The notes beneath the pieces are model-generated. The model was not told the DNA's origin and made no database searches. It saw only the letters and a list, made by a program, of their open reading frames with translations. Of a stretch of DNA of 64,000 nt, positions 34,001 to 46,000 are shown piece by piece. The translations under genes and the position numbers were made by a program. This DNA is from Owenia fusiformis (taxonomy: Eukaryota; Annelida; Polychaeta; Sabellida; Oweniidae), in the NCBI GenBank assembly GCA_903813345.2, contig CAIIXF020000001.1, positions 2,232,001 through 2,296,000 on the forward strand, read 5' to 3'. Numbering within the stretch: the stretch's first letter is position 1; each line of letters starts with the position of its first letter.

Positions 34001-37000
34001 AAGCCTACATAGAAAAAATATTGTATTATTTATAAATAATTCACAGGTATGTACTATATGTATACACCTAAGTGAAAATATTTTATGGTAATATATTTGA
34101 TAAAATACATGATATGTACATGTATTCATTTAATGTGACATCATGCTACTGTTTAAATCCACATGTATTAATGGCCACACCCCTTTTATAAGGGAAAGAG
34201 GGGAGAGGTAAATTGACCCATATAGGCAAAAAACATGTTAGAGTTTGAGTTTTTTCTTTATGGTAATGTGTTGGGGACATGTTGGTGCTACTTTTAGGAA
34301 AGTTCAATTAATATTAACCTGAGATTGATTGAGAAATTAAAAAATCAATTCCAATCAATGTCTCTCAACCCCCCTAAATTCTATGATTTTAAGGTGAAAA
34401 AATGTTGCTGTTTTTAAATAAAGTTAAAATTCTTCAATTTTTTTACATATGCATTTCAAGTATGATTACTCTTAACAGAAACACCAAAAGAAAGAAGCAT
34501 TGGTTGTTTAGTTTTTGTTTTATAGCTAAATAATAATGTACCCCCAAGAAATCTGAATTTTAGGGTCGAAAATGCAATTTTAACATCTTTCGCACCATTT
34601 GCGGCGCATAAGACCAGTAAAATCTGTTGAGATAGACCTAAATACATAACCTAAGTCACAAGAGAAATTGTCCCGACAACACCCTGATCGAAGTGCCTCA
34701 GATCGCTACCTAAACTATTTTATGTACATGAACGCATGAAGATGTTGATTCTAAAGGGAGGGGAGGACTTGAACCATTGGCTGCCAGTTCATGAATGGCA
34801 GATTCTACAGGAGAATAAAAAAATCAAGTATGAAATTAGAATTGAATGGATAAAATTGGGAAAGCGATTTATATGAAGAATGGATAATATGATTATGTCC
34901 ATACATGGATCTAAATTCAAAACAAAATTTAGATAATGGTAACCAATGTTTTAAGATTTTTCCCAACAAAAGTAATAACGAACCTCAAAGTGATCTGTCT
35001 CATCTGTATCACTCTGATGTATCTTCTCACTAAATAGAGCAACAGGGTCCCTTATAAACAAATGTGCAATGTGTTGAGCCAACAGGTGATCAATGCCTGT
35101 AAAAACAATAATTCAGAAAATACACAGAATGTCAACCTGATAAGATGATTTCAGGATTACACTAATACGGAGCTTTATTACACAGGGATCCCTTTTTGGA
35201 ACAGTCGCAACTTTCAATTTTGTCACAAGCCATCATCAACTTACAGAAGACAATGATCTTCTATGAATTGTAAGTTTCAATACCAAAGAATTGACTACAG
35301 TTTTTTTGTAGTAGCTTATTGAAAGAATGATACAGGATTCTTTATTCCTTAAATAGATGTCACCGCAAAAAATGATTCCATACAAGGTATATGAAAAAAG
35401 TTACGTCAACATAATTCTGTACAGCAAATGCTGCGAGTGAAGCAAATAGAATTGAATAACTTATACCAAATAATACTCAAATGTTGCTTTCACAGCAAAT
35501 CATGGGAATATACTAAATAAAGGTTCTTATATGAGTACCTGTGCAAGATCGTCCATTCTTGATGAGCTTTGATGATTCTTCTTTATCGAGTCGAAGACGA
35601 GATAAAGAAACATTATCAAAGCGAGTCAAGAATGGACGACATTGCACAGGTACAAGTACAAGAAAGTTTTTCTCATATGACTCTGTATTATGCCACATTT
35701 TCACCATTTTATCATAAAACTTAGTGAAAAATAGCTTCGAATTAATTGAACTTCATCTTTCAGTTGTTATGACGTCATAACAATATTGAAGAAAATACAT
35801 AGATACACGTGGCAACAAAGCTCCATTGCTATGACGTCACAGCTAAGTTTTGTAGAATGAACAACGCTGTACCCGTTGCCATGTTGTTGATGTTTATAGA
35901 CCAGTGATGTCACAAGTAAATCTCATCTTGCACGTGTGACTTTTTAGGATGAAAGATGGCAATATCTTGCATGGGGTAAAGATGGCTGTATCTTTGTTAG
36001 TCATATGAGAAAGGAGAATAAAGGAGAAAAATGTAATGACATAGTTTTCTAATTGCTTACTATGACAGGATATAGACTTAATCAAATATTTCCCCTTAAA
36101 TCTAGAGTGTGAAAGCTATTTCAAAGGGTATAGCCATACCTGCATTGATTAATGTTTTATATATATCCTTATCCATCACCAGTTCAATATCATTGTACTT
36201 TTCCCCACATGGAGACAGGTAACTGTCTGTAGATGCATAGCGTGATTTCTGAATCCTAAACTTGTTTTCTTTCAATGGCTGGAATAGATAAACATATATA
36301 TTTAAATAAAAAGACTGTGAAATAGACAAGGATAAGTTATTTATGATTCCCATTTAGTGGAATCACTAAATCTTTACTGTTCTCCAATTCTACAAATAAG
36401 GTAGCAGTTGAAGCCCTAGTCAAGAAAATATGGGTTAATTTAATGTGATAATAATCAATTCGTACTTACCTCCAGGCCTCTTTCCTCTCTGGTCCTGCAG
36501 TCAACAGATGATGATATTATGTTCCATCTACAATCTATATCAGACAGAAATCCGCGATGAATGGGAGAGGCAGCACTCAAAGCGAGCTGAAACACATAAA
36601 TTCATGATTGTAAGAACATACGATTGTGGTGATAATACTGATCTGAATGCATATTTTCTATGAATATCAAATAAATAATGAAAATATTGTGTTTATTCTT
36701 AATATACCATAAAAGTGATTATCAAATAAATAAATAAGTATGCATATTCATTTTGTCGTATAATATTATATGGAAAAGGGACAACATCCACAAATAAACA
36801 TATTATATCTCTACAAATTAAGCAAACCTTAGATCTCACATAATCAGAGCCTTATACTATGACTCTCGAAAATGAATTTACACAATTCACCTTATACTTG
36901 TTTAATATTGATTTTATTGCTTTATCATACTGACATGGGACTGTTAAATAATAGAGACTTACAAATATAGGAGTTAAGGGTGTCAGCTGGTCATATAAAC

Positions 37001-40000
37001 TCCTAGCTTCTGCAATGTTACACGCCTGGAATGTCATCTGTAGGCAGGAGCAGCCCATACCAAAACCCATACAGTCCATGTAGATGTGATCAGGCTTAGC
37101 TGCCCTGGCTGCCTCACCATCATCACCTAACACACTGAAGTCTTCTATAAATGGCTCTTTTGTCTTTGTATCCTTGAACACTGCAAAATATAATATGAGA
37201 TTTGATATACCATACTACAAAATATTTAATTCCTTTGAATTCACTAATTGTTCAATATTTGGATTCTAAAATTAAAATTTTAAGCATGCGTGATACCCTC
37301 TTTTAGGTCTGACAAAAATATTAATATATTATGTCAAACAAGTTTCACAACCGAATATTAACATATAACATGATCAACTACATTGTTTGCGTATTTGAAT
37401 TAATAATATTGCTGGTACTGGTATCAACATGAAAACACCTCTGCAGATGTTCTTATGATCCAAAGGATTAATTTCACTTCCCAATGCTATGTGTCTTAAC
37501 TTTATTTTATCTCATGCGTAGTAAAGTAAAACCTCTTTATTCAGAACACCTCTCAATGTGAACACCTCTCAATGTGAACACCTCTCAATGTGAACACCTC
37601 TCAATGTGAACACCTCTCAATGTGAACACCTCTCAATGTGAACACCTCTCAATGTGAACACCTTTTCAGTCACATTCTTTTTAATCTGCTCTAGACTTTC
37701 ATGTTAAGAACATTAAAATATGAACACTTGGAAATCTGAAAGCTTTTAGCGTTTGAATTAGACAGGTTTTGCTGTATATCTTTTTGATGTATTTAATTGT
37801 ATATTGTATTGTACATGTACATGTATATCTTCTTATTTTAACACTCACCTGGTATATTTATGATGACCTTTTCCTTTCTCCTATGACGAATATTCCTTGT
37901 AAGCGTTCTAAAATGTGAAATATACCATCATAAATACTCTTCTCTTGATACTGCCTCTCTATAGTAACAAAAAGAAATGAATTAGGTTGCAGCCACAACC
38001 TACGAGAGATTAGGTAAAATTCAATCCTGACAAATATCAAGATTAAGTATTTCAGGAAACAGAAGCTTTTCCAAGGTTTTAACATACGTAATAGAGAGAT
38101 AATGGCAGTAGTTGTGCAATGTACAATGTACTCATTCAATGATGCTGATCACTTAACATGACATTACAGTTTAGTTTGTAATTTCCACTCTATGTTTTAA
38201 TTTTACATCTAATGGGGGACAATACTGTCCTGACTGTCCATGATAGTAAATCTTATATTAAGATGTGGATTGAGTGTAGCCCATTCTGATACTCATTACA
38301 TACACCTTTACACCCCTCTCCATAAGTTTAGCAACTGGAAATTTAAATATTGTCAGGGTCTCATATGTCATCCAATGAATACTTCCTGTTGCCAAACTAA
38401 TGAAGGGGAGTGTATTTTATTTCAATTTTCAAACAAGCAATATGCATACAAGAATGTGATCTCTCACAAAGAGAGCCTGCTGCCTTAACTGGCAAGATTG
38501 GTTCTCTTTATAAATTAATTCACTGGCCAATTTTGTACTCAGACCAGGGGATTATGGGGAGGGCGTAATAACAATGAAAGCCTAACATTGAATATACCCA
38601 CCTCCCCCTTGCAATACTGTTGAATGAACTTACTTAAAGCGTGGGTGGCCCTGAAATATGACCTCATCAGGGTAGAAAAGTGATCTTGAGGCGCCCTCTT
38701 TAGGACCTGCCTCTGGTGTTGCTTTGTGCGGAGGCTCGGAAAAATTCAAACATCCAGTCCTGAAGAAATAAAATAGAAACTATTCATGAAACATGTAATT
38801 ACTGATTGCAGCTTTCATAAGTTTAAAATCTTTACTTTGGGACATAAAGAACAGCGTATAATTAATAAGTTAATTATATTTTTGGTTGATTATCATCCCT
38901 CATCCCAGCAATTGATTGAAAACAATGAGATATTTTTCTAAACTTTAACACAATCAGGTGTTTTACACCCTAAGGCCTAAAAATGAATTCATTGAATCCA
39001 ACCATATTATATCTTCACTTTAACCAACCATTTCAAAAGTATGATATGATGATTGATGAAACTTCCTAAATGACCTTGAACTCTTGCTGAATCATTGCTC
39101 CATTCAACAGCATGGAGTGATGTACTACCTTTATACAGCATTCAAACAAGACTTAAAACGGGTAATTGTAATATAGCCATGTTATATTGCCTTTTATTAT
39201 CTTACACAATCCATCTTACACTTCTGGATAAGGAAGTCAGGTAGCATGACTTGCAAAAAATTCCAATTCCCATCCAATAATTTTTGCAAGTCATGATCAC
39301 AACCTTCCTATTCTATCTAAAGTGGCTATACTTAATGATCCTTACTGTAGATCCTTGCTTTAAAATGTTTATTTGGTTTATGTTTTTCTAATTCAAAGAC
39401 TTTAAAATAATATAGACTATACTTTAAATAGCCATGTACATTCATATTTACAATGTCAAGGGAATATTGAAGTGCAAGTATAACTTAACTCTTTGATATA
39501 AAAAGGGAAAAAATCACCATTCCGATAATTTGATTCTTTAAAAGAGAGCTTCATCTATATTCCTTTGATAATTCTCTGATCAAGCCTTAACCAATCAGAA
39601 TACTGAGAATACAGTTGATAAAATTCCAGCCAGCCAATCAAAATAGCATTCGGTGAATTCCATAGTTTCACAAGTAACTGTACTTCATTTTAAACTGCAA
39701 CTCTCATTTAAACGCAATGTCAGCTACTTCATTTAAATCTTATCAGCATGAAAACTGTACGTAAATTTCTCCTATTGATAGGCAGTATTGAGAGGCTCCA
39801 GTATTAAGAGGCTCTAGTATTGAAAGGCTCCAATATAAAGAGGCTCAAATATCATGAGACTCCAATATCGAGAGGCTCCAGTATTGAGAGGCTCCAATAT
39901 TAAGAGGCTCCAATGATGAGAGGTTCCAATATTGAGAGGCTCCAATTACAGAGGCTCCAGTATTGAGAGGCTCCAATATTGAGAGGGTCTACTATTGAAA

Positions 40001-43000
40001 GGGTCTAGTATTGAGAGGTTCCAACATTGAGAGGCTCTAGTATTGAGAGGGTGGAGTATTGAGAGGCTCTAGTATTGAGAGGCTGCAGTATTGAGAGGGT
40101 CCAATATTGAGAGGCTCCAGTATTACAAGGCTGCAGTATTGCAATGATGAGGCTGCAAATGATGAGAGGTTCCAGTATTGAGAGGCTCCAATATTGAGAG
40201 GTTCCAGTATTGAGAGGTTCTAATATTGAGAGGCTCAAGTATTGAGGCTCCAATATTTAGACACTCCAGTATTAAGAGGCTCCAGTATTGCATCTTGGAA
40301 GCCAGGCAGTATAAAATCACACAGATACTGCCTGGCTTCCAAGATGCAAAAATAATTTGCATGCGTAGTGTATCTTGAACACCATTTTTTATGAATGCTG
40401 GGGACGCAGTATTAAAAGGATAGTCTCAAAATATATAAGTCTGGGAAAGGTTTAAGGCACACTGCGTCGCTATAGAATGAATTGCGCTACTATCTTCACA
40501 ATTTTATTGATATTTGGTGTCAAATACACATATCTTGGTATATTTGAAGCCCCAAAACGGCTTAGTTTCAGAAATATCCCAATTTTAAATTCAAAAATGA
40601 CCGTTAGCTCCGCACCCTCCGCTCATTTGCGCCGCACCCAATATTTCCCACAGGCTCTGTCTGCATAGGGTGAGATAGCAGATAATAATAACAGTGAAAG
40701 GTTTTAGAGTAGAAATAATGTGGCACTCCCTATCTTAATCAGAGTAATTTTACAATGAGGATTTATGTGTGTTAAATAGTAAGTTAAAACAGTAGTCTCC
40801 AAAGCAATGAAGAAATGATAGAATGCTTCAACCCAGTTCAAATTCCAAATGTTCATCTTTCACTGTTGAAAATCCATGGGCATCCAGGAAAATCCCAAAA
40901 TATTTGTTAGTTTGCATAGAGGAGGGATAATGAAGATATTTTAACATTTGAATCACATAAAGCAAATATGAGAGGACAAATATATTCACAAAACAGCCTG
41001 AACCAAATGATAAAACATACAACAAAACCAGCTATATATTGCATAGGGAAAAAATACATATTAAATTAAAAGACCACCTATATTAGCTCAGTGGTGAAAC
41101 ATGAAATTATACTGTGCCAATCTTTAGTTCAAGCAAGAATAATTTGCTTGTTATCTTAATATGTTATTCAAGCAATAATAAATGTTTATGTCTGACTTAT
41201 AATTGTTCAACTGTCAGAAACAATTGTTCTATCTCAGATCTAGTATTTATATATTTTCATTTCTGAAGATATGACACAATTAAAGACATCACTTCAGGGA
41301 TGTTTACAATGACTTCATTCCTCGTGTTCATAGTGGCATTTTCTGCTTCAATACATTCTAGCAAGGCAGGTATGTTAGCATTTTTTTAATTATCACATTA
41401 ATTTTTGTATTATTCTCAGTTTTAAATGTTATATATATAACAGTGTAATCTTTTTATTAAATGTTTATTTAATAAAGTAATGTTGAAAAAATGTTGAAGT
41501 AATGAGCATCACTACGTATTCTCATCAGACAATCAAACTGCGGCATTCTCATTTTCACAAAACAGTTTTCTGTGGTTGCTTTTTCTATTGTATGTAAACA
41601 TATGAAAAAATCAAAAAGGTGAAATGGCAGAATTTGACGATTATTCAAACAATTATTATTTCACATGAGCACTCTGTTTTTATCAATATTTAATATCATC
41701 ACAAATTAATATTTTTTCCACCACTCATTTTTTTAAATAAATAAAATGTGGAGAACCCTAAATAATATTCCTGGCTACGAATCATATGCCATTGTGACAC
41801 TTACTGGATCATTGTGGTAGATTGACCAATAATGTTGAAGCGTGAATGACGTGTTTTTATACTTGTCAAATGTAACCATGCAAGTGATAGGATTAGAAGA
41901 ATCTATAATTGAATGATAATATGAATAGAATTAAAATTAAAAACATTAAGTGACATGAAACAGATATTAATAAACAAGGCATCTTAATCATAAGAAAATG
42001 TCGCCATCCTGTAAGTTTTCAAATATGGTTACAAAGTGTAAAAGTGTAATAAAAATTTCATGATTTGTTTCAAATGTGGACCACCAAATACTGATGCTGA
42101 ATTAAAGTCACATGTTATGTCACCATTTCTTTGTGACATAACTAGACCATAGCAACCAATAAAGTGGTGTAACACTTGATTTTATTTTAGTGGATTCATG
42201 TCTAGAGCTGACCTGTACATTACAATGCACCAGTGGGTTTGTATATGATGCTAATGACTGTAAAATATGTCAGTGTATGGATCCGTGTGATGTGAGTACA
42301 TGTACATCTAATTGAATGTATTTCATGATTTCTTTACCTATGTATTACCTAACCTATGTTTTTCTTTACAAATGAATAGATAGAATTGGAAAGTAAAAAT
42401 GGATTTTAATTGCATACTAGAATAAATAAGTAGATGCAATTGCGTTGATTTCATTCTAGAATGTTATATGTCCAGCTGATTCATACTGTGAAGTGCCAAC
42501 ATGTATAACAGCCCCCTGTAACCCAGAATGTACAAGTAAGTGGCACTGAATTCAACATGACAGCAGAAAAAAATTAATTGATTTCGTTAAAATTTCTAAT
42601 ACTGAAATATGCAAACGATTGTTAACAACAAGCAAAATCATTGACAATTTTAACATAAAAGCAGATGCAATTTTTTTATAGTAAAACAAAATAAGAGGAA
42701 AATTGAACCAATTTTAACAACCATTGTTTCTGAAGGAACACCAGTTTCATGTATATGCGAGAAATTAAATTCCCTTGAACCCATTCAATTTTGTCTAAGT
42801 GATAATCATTATCTCAATCAGAATGTGCACCAGTGCTATGCGAGATGTTCTGTCCCAATGGATTTGACACTGATGTGAATGGATGTGAGATATGCAAATG
42901 CAGAGAATGTGAAGAGCTTCTCTGTGACAGCTACTGCCCACATGGCCATGTGAAAGACAAATATGGATGCGACACATGTAACTGCAACCCTGATCCATGC

Positions 43001-46000
43001 GACGGCGTTGAATGTCCAGTTGGAAAACAGTGTTACCCATGCACAAGTCCAACATGTTCCACAAAATATCAATGTGGTGAGTGAAAAGAAAACAGATAAA
43101 TGACTCACAAATAGCAAAAATATAAATCTGTTGCAACATATTTTTGTTTACATGCATAAGAATTGCGAATCCTCTTTTTACTTTTTGATTTCTCTTCTAG
43201 AATGTGGGCTGGCATGTTCAACGGTCTGCCGATATGGGAATGCTATGAACACTGCTGGATGTCCAACATGTAGTTGCTGTGATAGACCTGGGAAAGGGTG
43301 TCGGCGAAAATGTCCAACAGGCTATATCAAAAGTCCAGATGGGTGTACCACATGTGAATGTAAACCAAAAACATGTGAGGTGAGAGTTTAATGAAGTCAT
43401 AAAAGTCAATGAACATGATCCTAATGGTGTATTGTTCATGAACAATGATGGACTCCATGTTCAGGCCCTGGGTTCTACTTATCACATACTAAACCCCACT
43501 CCAAAGATATTTTACATCAATAAACATGAACTATATAAATATATAAAAATCTTGAAGTGCATGTCACAAGTGTTCAAGTATAATTGTAGGGAATGACGTG
43601 TCCTTCTGACCAGACTTGTAAGATGGTTGATGTTTGGTGTGTCAAACAACCATGCATTTCACCAATCCCAATGTGTGTTGGTAAGCATATTAATTTGCAT
43701 ATACAGGTTGTTCAATAAGTTTTAGTTAAGATTCTATTATCACCAAACTTGTTCATATTTTGTTAAATAGTTTCACATTTTAGTAGTGAAATTAGTGGTA
43801 GAGATCAATCAAAAACAATTTTTGAAATATGCATGATATCCTAATAAATTACACCAACTATTTAGCAGTCAATTTAAACTACATGAAATGTTAATATATG
43901 ACCCCCTCCCCCAGACAACCTGAAATGGTCATCACATAAATCACATGTCAGATATACTCTGAAAATATGCTTGAACATTGAATTGTTACTCCTACATTTT
44001 CAGAAAAGAAGCTGGTATGTCCCAGCGCAAAGGGAATGCTTGGTTTATGCGTTGAATTGTGTAGCAGCACTCAACCATGTACTGAAGATGGACAGCTGTG
44101 TTGTTCAAATGGCTGTGGACATAGCTGCCAAACTGGCATTTTGGTTTAAAGTGCATCTTAGAAGGTCAAAAGTGGACTTTAAAAATGCCAACCACTTGGA
44201 TTAAATATCTTACAAGACTTCAAAGGCAATATGAATAGATATGATTTTCTAGTTTAACTTCAGAAATAGCAGTTATTTGTGATAAAACTTTAACAGACAC
44301 TGTTACAGAAAATTGAATGGAAATCCATTTTGATCAATATTTATCAACTGTTAAGGTCTATAAAAACATGTTTCTTGTCTATATGTTGAAAATAAAGCTA
44401 TATTGTTAGGTAATGATTTATCTTAAAAATAATATATGATACATGGCATGGTTAAGATATCATATGAGTCATTCATTTTTAAACTTCAGTATTGTTTTTT
44501 GGCCCACCCTGTATATTAATTGATTGGACTAAATATGAGTGTTGTCATAATTATTACCTGTATGCACTATTATGCAGGTAATGATAAACGCAAACAATCT
44601 GCTCTTAATAAATGTAATTAATGGCAGATTACAGAGAGGAACACTTATCAAGCTTATTACAGGAAACAGATGTAGAAGGTCTATGTTATATATCTGACTG
44701 TTCTTATTTCAGCCAATTAAATCCATTTATATTGCAAAATCCAACTAAAATATTTTTGATATACAGGGTGACTGGAAAAAAGGAGACTCAAAAGATTTTG
44801 AATAATTTCGTTAATAATGATAAATTAGTTTTCATTTTCTAGTGAATATAGCGGATTCAATGGAAAAATTGTAGAAATGTCACCTTAACCATTATGCCAT
44901 GGGCATTGAAATAATTTTTAAAAAAACTTTGGCAACACAAAACCAGCTCTGCCTAGGAGAGAGGATGTGATTGTAAGAGCGTGCAAACTCCCCCACACAT
45001 CCAGTATGAAATCAACAGCCCCACACTTAACTTTATGAAAATTAAAAAAAGATTTCATCAAAACTTTTGGTAGAATTCAGACCTATGCATATTTAATTGT
45101 CTTCGGACTCTGAACATATGGAGTCTTTAAGAAACAAACATAAAAAATAGGGTTCAAATACAGGTGAACAGGTAATGTGACACATTTTTTCTATTCAAGA
45201 TAACCTTGAAAATTACTCATTAACCAAAGTTACCTAATAGTGTCTCTTCACTAAGTACACTTAACACCCTATGCAGACAGAGCCTGTGGGAAATATTGGG
45301 TGCGGCGCAAATGAGCGGAGGGTGCGGAGCTAACGGTCATTTTTGAATTTAAAATTAGGATATTTCTGAAACTAACCCGTTTTGGGACTTCAAATATACC
45401 AAGATATGTGTATTTGACACCAAATACCAATAAAATTGTGAAAATAGTAGTGCAATTCATTTAATAGCGACGCAGTATGCCTTAAACATTTCCCAGACCT
45501 ATATATTTTGAGACTATCCTTTTAATACTGCGTCCCCAGCATTCATAAAAAATGGTGTTCAAGATACACTACCCATGCAAATTATTTTTGCATCTTGGAA
45601 GCCAGGCAGTATCTGTGTGATTTTATAAAAATTCGGAAATGTTCTTCAGATATGAGCCCCCTCTAAATATTGGGTGCGGAGCTACGTTTATGGAGCTGCT
45701 CCGCACCCAATATTTAGAGGGGGCTCATATCTGAAAAACATTTCGAATTTTTATAAAATCACACAGATACTGCCTGGCTTCCAAGATGCAAAAATAATTT
45801 GTATAGATAGTGTACCTTGAACACCATTTTTTATGAATGCTGGGGACTCAGTATTAAAAGGATAATTTCAAAATATATAGGTCTGGGAAAGGTTTAAGGC
45901 ACACTGCGTCGCTATAGAATGAATTGCGCTACTATTTTCACAATTGTATTGATATTTGGTGTCAAATACACATATCTTGGTATATTTGAAGTCCCAAAAC

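Larger units (their letters stand above)
29739..34712. mobile_element. 4.97-kb transposon with 542-bp terminal inverted repeats, filling GCLC intron 10
   Basis: Left arm 29739-30280 and right arm 34171-34712 are inverted copies with only about eight differences; both start TAGGTAGCGATCTGAGGC. The 4-bp sequence AACT flanks both ends (29735-29738, 34713-34716) as a putative target-site duplication. The element is 94% of the 5.3-kb GCLC intron 10. Inside lies a decayed gene (31448-33790, plus strand) and three younger insertions (30592-31080, 31122-31288, 32584-32960). I see no DDE transposase. Superfamily not recognised. Confidence 0.85.

Noticed and set aside
40005-40362. Minus-strand frames rich in [10 protein letters not shown] repeats
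   Set aside because: Translation of the GAGAGGCTCCAGTATT minisatellite.
42795-43157. 120- and 93-codon minus-strand frames
   Set aside because: Antisense to the cysteine-rich exons of the antistasin/WAP gene; the plus strand has the domain signatures and matching splice sites.
43971-44204. 77-codon frame overlapping the WAP exon
   Set aside because: A different frame from the WAP-encoding exon 44004-44149, which fits the splice phases.
43699-44515. Single mobile element between TATACAGGTTGTTCAATAAG and ACCCTGTATATT
   Set aside because: The two ends share only a short tip, differ beyond it, and the interval contains the last exon of the antistasin/WAP gene.
44621-44842. 73-codon frame starting [11 protein letters not shown]
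   Set aside because: No family resemblance, no splice partners, and it lies among transposon-end-like sequences.
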